From Epiperipatus broadwayi (Eukaryota; Onychophora; Udeonychophora; Euonychophora; Peripatidae), in assembly GCA_028023455.1 (NCBI GenBank), contig JAQFVV010000063.1, forward strand, positions 2,661,081 through 2,725,080: a stretch of DNA of 64,000 nucleotides, read 5' to 3'. Each line of letters begins with the position of its first letter. The stretch's first letter is position 1. The notes under the pieces are model-generated. The model saw nothing but the letters and a program-made list of their open reading frames with translations, did not search any database and was not told the DNA's origin. Positions 15,933 to 28,559 of this stretch are shown here, piece by piece. The translations under genes were made by a program, and so were the position numbers.

Positions 15933-16682
15933 TGATATGTTGGACTATTTCCATCATCTATGAGTGCATGTTGAATGTATAGAAAATATTAAACTTTATT
16001 TAAACTTTCCAAATGCAAACAACTTGTTAGCAATAACACACAAATAGACAATACAGGTTAGTAATTACACAATGTTTGGAGTAGTATTATTCTCCACTCT
16101 TCTTCAGGTGTTTCTGGCCTATACGAACAGTGACAATATTTGATCAGAAGTTGTATTTGCACTTTTAGATTCTTGAATGTCAAATTTAAGGCAAATGCTC
16201 TAACCAACTGAGCTATTCTGTCAAAGACAACATATAGTAGAATTTTGATATATTTATATATGAGGGCTATTGTTGTTTAATATTTTTACTAAGAGCAAGA
16301 TTAATTAGAAGCTCTTAGAAAAAATATTAAACAATAATAGTAATAAAACTAATTACCCTTGCTCATATAAAAAAATTGAAGGACTCAGGAGGAATTGAAT
16401 CAACCCTGATTTATAATTATGTCAAATTGGTTAGAGCATTTGCCTTAAATTCAATATTCAAGAATCTAAAGGTTTGAATTCAACTTCTAAACAAAGATTG
16501 TCACTGTGCATATAGGTCAGCAACACCTGAAGAAGAGTGGAGAATTCAAAACATTGTGTAATTACTAACCTGTGTTGTCACTTTGTATGTTATTATTAAC
16601 AAGTTGTTTGTATTTGGAAAGTTTAAAATTTTCTATACATTCAACATTCACTCATAGATGATGGAAATAGTCCAACATATCA
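15933..16682. mobile_element. Head-to-head pair of a tRNA-derived SINE (750-bp palindrome)
   Basis: The outer ends match as inverted copies (TGATATGTTGGACTATTTCC at left, its complement ending at 16682). Each arm holds the same unit. On the minus strand for the left arm it carries a tRNA-like head with box A (TAGCTCAGTTGGTTAGAGC, near 16205-16225). A body with CCTGAAGAAGAGTGGAGAA follows, then a tail ending in ATCATCTATGAGTG-type sequence. The right arm has the same order on the plus strand from about 16420, with a box B-like GGTTTGAATTC near 16471. The arms are diverged, so this is an old inverted dimer rather than an assembly mirror. Confidence 0.75.
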
Positions 16683-18076
16683 CATCTAATAATATACCAT
16701 AAACACAAACCTTCAGACAAATATGTTTGTATGTAGTTGCATCTACATCTTTTTCTGAGGTACAAAGTGTGTAGAAATTTATCATCTTAGGAATATGGAA
16801 CATCATGAAAATTTTAAAAAGAAATTCAGTCCAAAATAAAAATTCAAAATTGTTGTTATTAACAATCCTATAGCTATTCTGAAGTGTTAGATATTTGAGT
16901 TCAAGAACTTTAACAGTTTATTAATAATTTATCAATTATTAATAATAAGTATCAATAATATCATGTTTTCAATTTTTTGTAAAGATGTATTTTTAAGAGC
17001 AGTTATATTCCCTTTCCTACAGAGTCATCTACTCTAAGCTTGAGTTGATAATGAATCCTAGATGGTAATGCCATTATATCAACATCCTCAAAGAATGACT
17101 GGCTTTTACCTTTTTTATTAATGGAGATTTAGGATTCAGTATTAAAACTGATGGATGTACACAGCTAGCAGCCAATTTTAACTTTTTATAATATCAAGCT
17201 AATAACTAAAAAAAAAAAATACTATAGTGTTTAAATCATACAGATGAGTCGTTTTTAAAGACTTGTATTTACTACTGATAAAACAGTTTTAATTTTAATA
17301 ATTATTTTTTATTCTCATTTTGTGATGATTCTGTTTAACCTTCATCTTTTATACCTAGAAAAATCTTTTTTGGTATCCAGATAAGCTATAAGCTGATGTT
17401 GGAAAGTCAGGAGACTTAATTGTGTTTTTAAAAATAAAGGATTAATTTATAAATTGAACATGTGAGTAATGTCTGTTTTTATATTTACCATCATTATAGA
17501 AAAAAATAAATTATGGTCTTCATTTTTAGGTGGATTTAAAGTTATCAGTCAAAACAGAAACAGATGACCAAAGGAAAAAATGATAAACTCCCCTAATTGG
17601 TAAAATCTAGATTATTATTTAATTGATGAAAACCTTTTATTTAGCTATATCTATAAATAAATAAATTTGCATAAATTACAACATTTTTTTTTAACATTAA
17701 ATGAGAGATTATCCAATTTTTTTTTGCAATTAGAGAAGAAGGTAAAAAAATAATTGATTTGAAAAGGGGTGTATATTACTATAAAGACACAAATATTTGA
17801 AGCTCAAATGGAGTGACATTCATTATAAATAAATGAGATTATAATAAAAAAAAACTTTTATTTAGCTTAATTGAAATTCTCATTTGATGGAAAAGTATCA
17901 GATTAGCAATGCCATAAAACTCTCAATAATGCTAAAATTAAAAAACAATTACAAAATTGCTACATATGGAGACAAACATGAGAAAAAAATACATTGGGCA
18001 AAAACAAAATTTGTATATTGTGCAATCTTTTTATGAGAAAAATCCAAAATTAAAATGGACATAGAAGTATTCAAAT
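16683..18076. other. AT-rich DNA, nothing firmly recognised
   Basis: No domain seen. A short phase-0 open segment after a possible acceptor at 17529 (reading VDLKLSVKTETDDQRKK then stop) is exon-like but far too short to support. Confidence 0.4.
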
Positions 18077-18184
18077 AAAAGCACAACAGAATTGGATTAT
18101 ATTTTGATTACCAATAAATATATGTTTCAAAAGCACAACAGAATTGGATTATATTTTGATTACCAATAAATATATGTTTCAAAA
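18077..18184. repeat. Perfect 52-bp tandem duplication
   Basis: A 52-bp unit beginning AAAAGCACAACAGAATTGG is present twice, back to back, with no differences seen. It lies about 100 bp left of the gypsy 5' LTR. Confidence 0.95.
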
Positions 18185-18290
18185 TTGTAATGTATTTAAT
18201 AGATTCAATACAAGAAATCGCTATTGATTAGTGAAATGTAAAATATGAATCAATGCAATGCTTGAGACATGTTTTCATGAATATAGGTAA

Positions 18291-20192
18291 TGTAACAGGA
18301 TGGATTCAAACCCTGTTTCAAAAGAGAGATTTTATATTCATGTGCAAGTATATAGTTTTAGTATTATTTATTCACACACTATATTCAATTTTTATATATA
18401 TATCCAAATAGGTAAATAAAGGGTTAAAATAATCGTGAAAGATGCTCTTTTATTCTGTTAAAACACAGTAATGCATATTGTTGTATGGGTGGATGAATGG
18501 ACGCAATTAAAGTAAAAATATTTTTTATTTCCAAAATGGAGTTTGCTACATTTATTTTATTCATGATAGAAAGAAGGAGATGGTAAATAAAAAAAAAACA
18601 TATATTGCAATTACATAGATTGTTATCTATGGAATGCCCTTTAATGAAGTTACTGTCTAAAAAATTTTAAGAGAAGGAAAAACAAAGAGCGAAAGGAAAA
18701 AATAACTTACAAGGTGTTCAATGGAATTTTCATGGCCTTGACAAAGAAAAAAAGGTGCTAAAAGTTTTTCCTTTGTTTTGTAGAAGCCAGACTTAGAATT
18801 ACATTTGATAGAGAAGCCCAAGAGGGGGGATAGATATTCCAGGAATTTAGAACTTTCAAGCATAAATAGAAGGATATAAAACATTAACTACTTATTAATA
18901 AATATATATAATTTTCATTTTGATGCCTTTAGAAGGAACATAAAAAAATTCATTTGATTGCAGTATTAAAATTATTACACAGAAGGCATCAGATTGGTAT
19001 TATTTTCTAAAACAAATAGTGTATTTTCCAGCTATGAACATGTCAGGGTAAAACATAAATGTGCTGGGTTTTGACTCCATCCCACAAAAATATGTAAGCT
19101 GCTATAACCAGAAATCATATTGGTATTATTTCCTAAAACAAATAGTGTATTTGCCAGCTATGAACATGTCAGGATAAAAACATAAGTGTGCAGGTTTTGA
19201 CTCCATCCCTCAAAAATATGTAAGCTGCTACAACCAGAAATATTTGCCTATCCTTGGAGGAAGCTGCTCTTAATCATTTGGACTGAAGTGAACATCAAAA
19301 TTTAATACAAAGATAGAGAAGCAAGCAGACTGGATACATTGGAGATCATCAGTTTCAATGACCATTATGTTGAACAAACTATTATCATTACCTTTATGGA
19401 TTTATAGTTTTTCTGGGGTAAATTCCAGATAGTACATACATTTTATCATATATATTTCTTTTATTCTGAATATTAGTGAGTTTTGTGGTAATAATGTATA
19501 GAGATTTTTATATAGTGTTGATTGGATCAATTATCTTTGCCCTTCAAATAATATTTATTGTCTAAATGGATTAAATATTGTTTCTTTTATATATTTTATT
19601 GCTTGTTTTATTGATCTATTATGCCATGTGTGTGCATGCTTGTGGTTTTTTTTTTTTTCCTTTTTAAAAATATTTGAGCACAAAATAATATTGTTATATT
19701 TCATGGTTTATTAATTGCATTAAATATCAAAGCTAAGATAAAACATATCTATATCTGGGTTGTTTTTTATTTCAGATTTTATAGAGAATGAAGGAAGATA
19801 AATCTGAATAAGTATAATAATTATTTAGTTAGAGTACTTGCATCTCTAATTATTGCAGTCCTTAGCATATTTTTCCATAGTTTAAATAGTACCTTCCCTG
19901 AGTGTGCTAGAAAGTGGCCAGGTTTTTCAATTATTTCTTATTGTTCTTTTTTTTTTTTTATCTTTTCCAGCATAATTCTTATATAAATAAGATTGGCACT
20001 TGGAGTCATAAGTGACATCCATAAATATGCTGGGTGAGAAATATGAGTAAATATTATGAATTATTTTAAAAAATATTATTAAATGTCATAGAAAAATACA
20101 ATAGGCTATATATTTGCTTTAAAATTGCCCATGTTAAAATCACACATATATATGGATAGCTATATAAATACGATACGCTTGATTTCATTGCA
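18291..20192 (+). repeat. 5' LTR of the old gypsy element
   Basis: Aligns along its length with 29480-31200 and has TG...CA ends. It contains a tandem duplication of about 120 bp near 18985-19240 (two copies of a block with TATTTGCCAGCTATGAACATG-type sequence) present once in the 3' LTR, which explains most of the length difference. It also contains T-rich runs and several AATAAA-like hexamers. Confidence 0.9.
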
Positions 20193-20193
20193 A

Positions 20194-20211
20194 TGGCCTC
20201 CCAACTTAGAG
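20194..20211 (+). promoter_or_regulatory. Putative primer binding site
   Basis: TGGCCTCCCAACTTAGAG begins one base after the 5' LTR end, with TGG as expected for pairing to a tRNA CCA end. The tRNA cannot be named from memory. Confidence 0.55.
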
Positions 20212-20431
20212 GCTTTCAAAGAGTGGAAAGTATGGGGGACAAAACATAAGAGTCAACTAATAGGAAAAGAATTTAAGAGAGAATTAATAGTGAAGGGTTA
20301 TAATTAATTTTGTCAGGTATTAAAAAAGAAAAGTCAGAAGATAGGTGATGAAGCGGATTATATAGGAAAATTTATATGCATAGCATAGTACCTTGGGGGA
20401 TGGAAAGTTAAGCCTATCACATGTAATTTAT

Positions 20432-23400
20432 AAATAGTGATATATATATATATATTATAATCTACTCTCCCAACACCGCTCATATACATTATATGAATAA
20501 ATGCCCAGGGCGCCAGTTCTATTAATGAATAGAACAATATAACAACATACTTGATATAAATTATTACCGAGACTCTTTACCTATGTCTACATTCAGCTCA
20601 GCTCAGTGGAAGGTTATAGGAAGTTCATAAGATATATAATTATAAGTAAATGAAAGAAGAAATATTATAAAACATTAAATATAATGTAAATCCCTTTTTG
20701 TTAACTAACTGCATGATAAAGAATCACAATGTTTATTTGTACAGTCTATTAAAATATCCTTTCAACTTAATTTCTTCCTTCATCCAAGTATAACATATAT
20801 CAGCTTGATATAATTATATCACTAAACAATTCTATGACTTGGCATATCATCATCTAAATAACTACCTTAATGCCGATCAAGGAATATACAACAAGATCTC
20901 AGGGAATTTAAAAACACAGTTGAATTACATAAAATACATTGGCCCATAATTTATAATTCTAATTTATAATAAAATGTAATTGACTAAAATGTTTTACTGA
21001 GTTTGACAAATAGATAATGACTGAAATAGGGTATTTTAATCTCACATCATCATCTAACAAATATACTAATTGGGCAACCTTTCTAATATGTTCATCAAGT
21101 AGCAAATGTTCTTTATAATGTTTGGATTAAGAAAACAAGATTGTCAGACACCAGCAAATTTGATATTATAACTATAAAATAATATATCTACTTTATAATA
21201 GATGTATGAAATGTGGAGATGTGGAAATTGAAACACAAATGTGTACAAGAATAACTTAAGACACAATTCTTTAATAAATAAACAAATCATTTATTACACT
21301 GAAATTTAATTTAATATACTTATTTACAATAAGACTGCTTGTCTTAATAATTTTAAATTCTCAAACAAACCTTGGACATCAGTTTGGGATTATCCCTATT
21401 ATATTACGTTATTTATACCTTTTTGAAATCAAAAATTAACAACAAAACTTGAATATTCTAACTTTGAATACCTGCTCTGCTTAAGCGTTTCATTTAAACA
21501 TATCATTAACTAAATAATATATTATATTATTGGCACAATAAATATTTATGAGAGGATATTCTATTGATTAATAAAATAAATCAAACTAACATATTTGGCC
21601 AACAACAAAGCAACTTTCTCTAACTAATTAAATAATTATTTTTAATTACATATACCTTTCACACATAACAATAAATCATATTCATTTTGATAGTTTGATG
21701 ATTTATAACTCTGTATTAAATGAATATAATATGTTTCAAAATATATATTTCCCATTTTTAATTTCAATAACTCTATACTTTTATATCCGCGATATTGTTT
21801 ATATTACGCATGTGCGTGTATGTCCAAGCAACAATAATAGAAAACAATCTTTTCCACACACTATCCATTCATTAAGAAAATATTAAACTATTACTTCATT
21901 TCGGACAATGTCATAGACCAATCAACAAAATAAGACACTAATATTATATCAATAATTTAATTTAACTATTTATCTGGCCACATACTAAATAACACAGAGC
22001 TATATTTTCATGATTATACAAACAAAACGTTCCAAGGGAAATTCACATGAGGAGCAAATAAATTCTTTGCTTAACACTTCAACATAACTCATCTAATTCT
22101 GAAATATACTATTGGTGTGGCATTTTTCCTCATCACCAGGACCTTAAGAAAACATCACTTAACTTCAAAACTATCACTTCATAATATGCATAAAATATAA
22201 ACTAGGCTCTACTCATGGAAAAATTATTAAAATATATTATTTAGGTAAAATCTCTTATCCCTACAGACATATAATGCCTTCAGAGTAATTTCCATTCCCA
22301 AAGCTCTTCTACATATCTAACATTATATATACATGCTGGCAGAAAATACATACAGATAACCTACTAATCTGTTCAATTCTTTAAAATATGACTAACATCC
22401 GAAATTTATATATAAGATATTAACAAACTGAACTTTTATTAAACAAATGTTATAATTGTGCAAAACAGACACACACGTGTGAATAAGAATATACAAAAAA
22501 AAATCAACTCCAAGTTATATATTATGCAAGCAACACGGTAATTAGATATACATTAAGGTATAACTTTTAATTTAGAATAAACTTTAAACTATTTTTAAAA
22601 TATGATAGTTATAATTATTGTTAACGAGCTTTCTTTACCGTTTTTAGCAGACTATTTCTATTATAAGTTCGTTGATTTAGAGGCCAGAATTCTCACTTTG
22701 AGATAAGAAAATATACAAAAATAAATATAAACCTCTCTCTAACAATATAATAAACAAAAAAATATATTTCTTTCCTTTACCTTCGTAAAAAAAAATAAAA
22801 CATATTTGTATAAAATCAATTTTTTTACAAGCGTATTCACCATTCATGAGTACGCTGTCCGAGATGATCTAGGAGTTCATACAGCCCAAAATTATAAACA
22901 AAACATAATGATAAATATGTCTATCTATCTATCATAAATATTGATAATGACAAGTAAAAAAAAATAAAGAAACAAAAGTCATTTGTTCTTTCACTTAAAA
23001 TAAAAGTTCACTTGCAAAGTCCTCCTCCAAGTTTATTGAACGATATGGAGATAGATTCCAAACTGAGTTCAAACAGAAAATGAATTTCTGTAGGATAACC
23101 AAAAAAAATAATCATAACATACATATGATCTAGCATCTCCAATGTTCTAGCATAGCTACTTGAGCTTACTATATCACACATAAGTAATCAATTTTTATTA
23201 TGATGGAAATATGAAAGACATTTTTAGCTACAGTTGTACAAGAATTATTTAATTCACATTGTAGTAGTTTTTAAATTAAGTAAGCAATTGTTCTTAATAA
23301 ATTTCTTAAATAGCATTTGTTTTTCCGATGTTTTATAAGCTAGTATACGTATAGTTTATTTTTAAATATTGCAAATTAATACATTATAATACATTGGTAA

Positions 23401-24951
23401 TCACACAATTAGTAATAATTCATTTTATAATGCATCCATATTGAAGAGAACAGAAATACACCGTATTCTCATCCTTCCATCTGATTTACATACATATTTA
23501 ATGAGTAATATCCTTCAGTTATTTGAAATAATTCACATTTTATTTCTTTCATAAAAATACATATTATTTTTAGAAATACTAAATAAATAAATACTGTCAT
23601 TTCTCCATAATAAATTTAATTATGGCATGATACATTAAAATACACATATCCTTTAAATTTTATATTTAACTTTTATAAAAGCAAGACATAAGACATAGTG
23701 AAAAATTAAAATAAATTCTGTAAAACTGTTCTGCACACATTTCCAAGAGATATTATACAATACATGTAGATTATTTAGATAATTATAAAGTTCATGCATT
23801 TTATTTTCCTTCTTAATGATAAGTAAACAAAATAATGCAAGCTTAGTATTATCGATATACATTTTAAAATATTAATAAGTATGAAGTGGTTAATTCAAAT
23901 GTTTAAATTAGGTAAGAAAATGAAAAACTGATATACCTTCTTAGATTGTAGTCTTGCATTCCAATTGAAGGCCTTTCCGTAATGAATTTCTTATGGCTTT
24001 TCCAGAAGTTTTTTCCAAAGTTTTTTTAAGTTAATTTTACTTCAGGAAGAAAAAATCTACTTGTTACAACATGAAAGAGTAATATACTGGCTGCAATTAT
24101 CAGCAATAATGAGAAATTTTTAATCTAAACTATCTGTTAAATAGATATTTCTCTCCCCCTCCCCCATCAAAAAGGTCATTTCCCTTCAAAAAGGTTAACT
24201 CCCACCTTTTTGCACTTAAACTCATTACATATGCAAGAAATCTTTTCTTTAAAAAAAATCATCCTGATTTTTACAATTAAATCAAGACAAAAAAAATAAT
24301 AAAAAATAACTTTTACAAACTTGAAAGAAATGAATATTAATTAACTCTTAAACAAAAATGATTAATAATTTATTTAATTTGTAAAATAATTCACTGATGC
24401 AAATATCTATTAATCATTGGGAAAAAAATATATTTGTTAAATTATTGAAGATAATTACTGGAATTTAAATGTCTTCATGTTAAATATATTATTGCTTAGT
24501 GTTATTAAAAGATGAAAATGAAATGAAACATAATACAGACATACATGCATACACATGTACTGCAACCTAAATATTGAACTATCTTGACTAAATATAATTG
24601 AAATGGCTATTAATGTTGACAAAAGGATAAGTATCAATGAATAAAGGATTAGGAAACCATTCAAACCAATACTACACTAAAATAAAATAACTTTGCATCC
24701 CCCTAACAAAATATACTAATTCCTATAATAAATAACCCCACTTTCATGCATTAAATACTTCATTAACTATAATAATAATAAATGCTTATAAAGTGGTTAA
24801 TCAAATGCATACGCAACCAACATCGAAAGCTTTAAACAATTTCCAGCAAAATTTTTAAAATTCTAAGGCTATTTCTTTTTTTAATACAATACAACTAGTA
24901 TCTCAAATCCTTGTGTCCTTTCAGAGGGTCACAATATATATATAATATAAA
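20432..24951. mobile_element. ~4.5 kb insert inside the gypsy leader/gag
   Basis: The gypsy leader stops at a (TA)n run near 20440, and recognisable gag-like sequence resumes after a second (TA)n run near 24935. The DNA between has no gypsy homology and no coding domain. On the minus strand it starts TGTGACCC (24933) and near its left end shows TGGCGCCC (20515 to 20508), the same 8 bases as the primer site of the young element at 57.6 kb. This suggests a long minus-strand LTR followed by a primer site and a truncated leader. That identity is tentative; the interruption itself is better supported. Confidence 0.5.
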
Positions 24952-25009
24952 AGTAACATTATGACAAAGTAGGATGTGAACGAGAATGAGATTACAGAGC
25001 TAAATGGAA

Positions 25010-25600
25010 TTAGTGAAAATAAAAGCATACAAATGGGGAAGGAGGAGATGCCAATAGAGCATAGTAAAAGTTCACAAACATATTTTTATAGCCATGGAAT
25101 GCCAGATGAAGATAAAAATAGTGATAGCATATCCCCACCCTGAAGGATGTGCTGAGGCTTGGTGGAATTCACTCTCACACCAGTCGCAAACTTTCCCAGA
25201 TTATAAAATGGTTCTGGAGAAGGTCTTCTGAAATGAAGAGTGGTAGGAGAAGATTAAATTACAGTTAATGTAGCAAAAGTTTTGAGAAGATAGTAGAGAA
25301 GAATATGTGCAGTTTAGCTATGTTAAAGACATTAGAAACATGCAGACTGTCTGAGAAACAGATCGTGGGAATGGTATACAGAAATCTACTAAGGGAAATA
25401 AAATAAATGTTAGAAAAATGGAGTGAGAGCAGTAAAAGCAATAGATAGAATATTGAGTCAGAGATAAATAAAAAATGAGACAAATTAAAGAGGAATGAGT
25501 GAGATTGGGAAAGAGACAGAAATTTATGAAGTAAGAAAAAGAGAAACAAACAAGGTGAAGGGAGATATACTGGTGTACAGACAGGATCAAAAGCAAATAG
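25010..25600 (+). pseudogene. gag remnant of the old gypsy element
   Basis: Short frame-broken pieces resemble the retrotransposon capsid domain: around 25140-25200 a reading with AEAWWNSLSHQSQTFPDYK matches the AWWDSL region of the gag at 58.4-59.7 kb in spacing and sequence. N-terminal gag was separated by the 4.5 kb insert. Several stops and shifts remain, and the C-terminal part is unreadable. Confidence 0.65.
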
Positions 25601-25610
25601 AAAACTTGGT

Positions 25611-26220
25611 GTGGTCATGGGAAGACTGTTTCCCAGATTATGCTTGCCAGAAATGCCTAAAATTCCCATAACAGTAGACCAAATAAAAGTGGGGGCACTC
25701 ATGGATTCAGGTAGTCAAATTTCAGTGGTAGTGGATAGACTATACCACAGAATCATGAAAGAGCAACTAAATGTGCTTACTTTCCCATTGAAATCAGTTC
25801 ATGTAACAATGGCTAATAATTGAAGAGCCAAGATCATTCCCAAGCAAATATGGCTGAACATTAAAATTAACAGAGAGAACTGCCTGCATGTATTCCTGAT
25901 AATAAAATACTTGATATAGTCAGATTTTTTGCACAAATATAAATGCACTTTAGATTGTAAAAGTGGACAAGGCATGTGCAAGGGAGAGGTGGTTAAATTT
26001 CTTACCATTGGGTCATATAGCTCAATAGGGGCATTACATATGATGGAAGACTTAACAGACTGCATAATCATGAAAAAGGTACACAAGGCAAAGAAGTCTC
26101 AGGGGAATTGGGAAAGTGCATTGTGGCAACTGATGAAGGAGTATAATCAGGTTTTCTCAGATATACCAGGTATTATCCAAGGTTTTGAGCAGAGGATTAA
26201 AGTGAAGAAAAATAGCCCCT
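25611..26220 (+). pseudogene. Aspartic protease and N-terminal pol remnant
   Basis: Retroelement protease that would cleave gag and pol. The active-site motif is ALMDSGSQISVV (catalytic Asp codon at 25704), preceded by the usual hydrophobic strand, with HVTMANN about 45 residues later, where a stop ends the open stretch. 26100-26220 carries the linker before RT (QVFSDIPGIIQGFEQRIKV), a pattern known upstream of gypsy RTs. The frame then runs directly into a MITE at 26225. The protease C-terminal half is broken by shifts. Confidence 0.8.
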
Positions 26221-26224
26221 TTAA

Positions 26225-27067
26225 CCCTCTAGTACTTTTTAGCAAATTATTTCATATTTTGCCCAATTTACCCCAGGTGAATTTTTTTGTAAATATTATA
26301 TGTTAAAATGTGTATAAAACAATATATTTTATTATAATTTTTCCCCCTGAAAATTGCATGAAAAAGCACAAAATTCAAAATTCTGACTCTAACAATAGGC
26401 ATAAGCCTTGACCTGACATGGTCAACCATTGTCTGTTGACATGGCTGTAAAACAATCGGCATTTTATGACATTGAAGTTTTCAATAATGCAAAAATGTGT
26501 TTATTTGTGAATTTATTATGGTTTTAGATATTTTTTAAAATAATTTGCACTATATTTATTGGATATCAAGAAATATAAATTATTAATAACTTATTTTGAC
26601 TTGAAATACTTTATTTTCAAAAATATAACATTATATTAACAGCTAACATAAATATGGCCTGAGGGAAATTAGAAGACTACCTCTAATGTAAACAATCTAT
26701 TTTATATTTACAAGTAAAGAATAATTGCAATTTTGCAATAAATATTCAAAAATTTTAAACTTTTAAAGCACAGTACATTAGATATAAGAGAAATAATCAG
26801 AAGTAAGAAATATTTTGTTGATTTTATAAATTGAAAATGATCTTTCTAGAAACGATGTGCAGCATCTTTGTTTTGATTGTGATATCATTTTTTTAATATT
26901 TACAGAAACAAAATTTGAATATTTAAAATTTATTTCAGTAGTAAACAAAAATATCTATCAAATGAAGTCAAATTTATTATTTTCTGATAAGTAAGAAACA
27001 TTTACCATATGTTTTGTTTATTTGTGAGACAAAGAAAATGTCAGAAAATGCTGAAAAGTAAGGGGCG
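26225..27067. mobile_element. piggyBac-like MITE in the gypsy pol gene
   Basis: An 843-bp insert, bounded by TTAA on the left (26221-26224) and TTAG on the right (27068-27071). The ends are inverted matches (left CCCTCTAGTACTTTTTAGC; right, complemented, CGCCCCTTACTTTTCAGC), fitting piggyBac-type CCC-starting ends at TTAA targets. Ignoring the insert and one copy of the target, the flanking pol frame is continuous from protease linker into RT, so the boundaries are well defined. No transposase inside, so it is non-autonomous. Confidence 0.85.
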
Positions 27068-27071
27068 TTAG

Positions 27072-27740
27072 GCTGCATTTTGGAAAAGTTAAAGCAAGAT
27101 CATATCCTATTCCCCATCAGTATCAATATAAAGTGAAGAAACAAATAGACCAGATGATGGAATGGGGCATCATCACAAAGTGCTCATCAGCATACTATAA
27201 TACATTGGTGGCAGTAAAAAAGATGGCACAGTGATGCTGTGTCTTGACACAAGACAACTGAATAAAGTAACCATTCCAGATTGTAATATTTCACCACCTA
27301 TGCAAAAACTCCTGGGGAGATTCAAAGGAAAGAATATTTTCAAGTTTGACTTGACTGTGAGCTATTGGCAGATTAAGCTTCACCCAGATGATTGTAAATA
27401 CAGTGCTTCAATAAGTGGGTAATTCATACCAATTCAATCAGATGCCATTTGGCCTAATCAATAGCAGGCTGGGTTATTAATATGCATAGATCAAGTTTTA
27501 TCCAGTGAAGTAAAAGATCTTGGTCATGATGTATGTGGATGAGTGTTAGTAGCATCAGCCACTGTGGAAGAACATATAAGGCATGTTAAAATGTTTTTAA
27601 AGGAATGTATGGAACAGGGAATTAAAGTAAACTTAAAGAAAAGTACATTATTCCAGAAGGAAGTGACATTTTTGGACCATATATTAATAGGCCTCACACT
27701 GATAAAGTATTGGCTATTTTCTCATACCTAAATCTAGAAA
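27072..27740 (+). pseudogene. gypsy reverse transcriptase remnant
   Basis: Ty3/gypsy RT. It begins with ARSYPIPHQYQYKVKKQID and continues through WGIITKCSSAYYNTLVAVKK. After a frameshift comes MLCLDTRQLNKVTIPD and FKFDLTVSYWQIKLHPDD (first catalytic Asp). The region of the YxDD box reads through a stop near 27540 (DVCG then stop then VLVASATVEEHIRHV), where the two catalytic Asp residues should lie, so the active site is mutated. The thumb continues with NLKKSTLFQKEVTFLDHIL to 27690. The enzyme cannot be active. Confidence 0.9.
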
Positions 27741-28260
27741 ACAAATATGGTCCTTGCTAGGCTTATGCAATTTCTATAACTGGTGTCAGGAAAGGTTTGC
27801 AGAATGAATGGAACCATTAGTTAGGTTATTGAGGAAAGATGTGTCATGAAAATGGATGGAGAAACAAGAGGGAGCATTCAAAAAGGGTAAAATATGAAAC
27901 AAGTGATGCTGGCATTTACTGATTTTGCAAAGCTGGCCTGGGAGTGATGCCACAAGTGCAAGAGGATGGTCAGACAGGGGTCTTATATTTCCTGAGTTGA
28001 TTACTCAAAATACCTGAACTCCATTATACCACTACAGAAAAAGGAAGCCCTGGAAAATGTTTGGGCATTCCAAAAACTCCATGAACTCTTATTGGGGATC
28101 AAAGCTTGGAGTTCATCAACTATAGTTACTTAACCAATAGCCAGTTGGTGTGCTGGAGTCTATACCTCCAAGAATATGACTATACCATGAGGCACCACAA
28201 AGGGTCAGAGAATATTGTGGCTGATATTCTCATTTAGAACCATTTGTGTTCACAATCTCA
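27741..28260 (+). pseudogene. gypsy RNase H remnant
   Basis: Follows RT directly. Frame-broken pieces match the known order: the connection region around 27745-27870 (LLGLCNFYNWCQ-like, ERFAEWMEPLVRLL), then in the RNase H part TTEKEALENVWAFQKLHELL-like sequence around 28035-28090, and HHKGSENIVADI (28193-28230), the conserved end of gypsy RNase H. Stops and shifts occur throughout. The pieces were read across frames, so boundaries are approximate. Confidence 0.75.
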
Positions 28261-28317
28261 ACATTTGCAGGTAGAAAATTTTTGCATGGCAGGCGTAGGA
28301 TTAAAAATAGATGTGGG

Positions 28318-28420
28318 GGGTTGGCTTTAATGTTAAACAGTTGCCTCAGTGCCAAATAAAAGACACCATGAAAATTATGTTAAACAGTTGGCTCAGTGCC
28401 AAATAAAAAACGCCCAAGTA
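28318..28420 (+). repeat. Short direct duplication in RNase H-integrase linker
   Basis: A block of about 35 bp (TTAAACAGTTGCCTCAGTGC, continuing CAAATAAAA) occurs near 28333 and again near 28380 with few changes. It is a local duplication after the element decayed. Confidence 0.8.
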
Positions 28421-28559
28421 AAACAAGTAATTGAGAATTTGGAAGGGAGAGGGGTCAAGGTCATAGGATGGTATAAGGTAAGATTGGTTGTTATAGACTA
28501 TATCAATCCATGATTCAATATAGAATTTGAGATGATCCAAAAGACTAGAGATCAATCTT

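Noticed and set aside
16200-16230. A functional tRNA gene in the 15.9-16.7 kb palindrome
   Set aside because: Only box A and a weak box B are kept and the unit recurs with a constant tail, so it is a SINE.
17530-17585. Exon-like reading VDLKLSVKTETDDQRKK then stop
   Set aside because: Seventeen codons after an average acceptor is within chance.
25265-25702. 145-codon minus-strand frame (Ser/Phe/Leu-rich)
   Set aside because: Antisense of gag/protease remnants; low-complexity reading of purine-rich plus-strand sequence.
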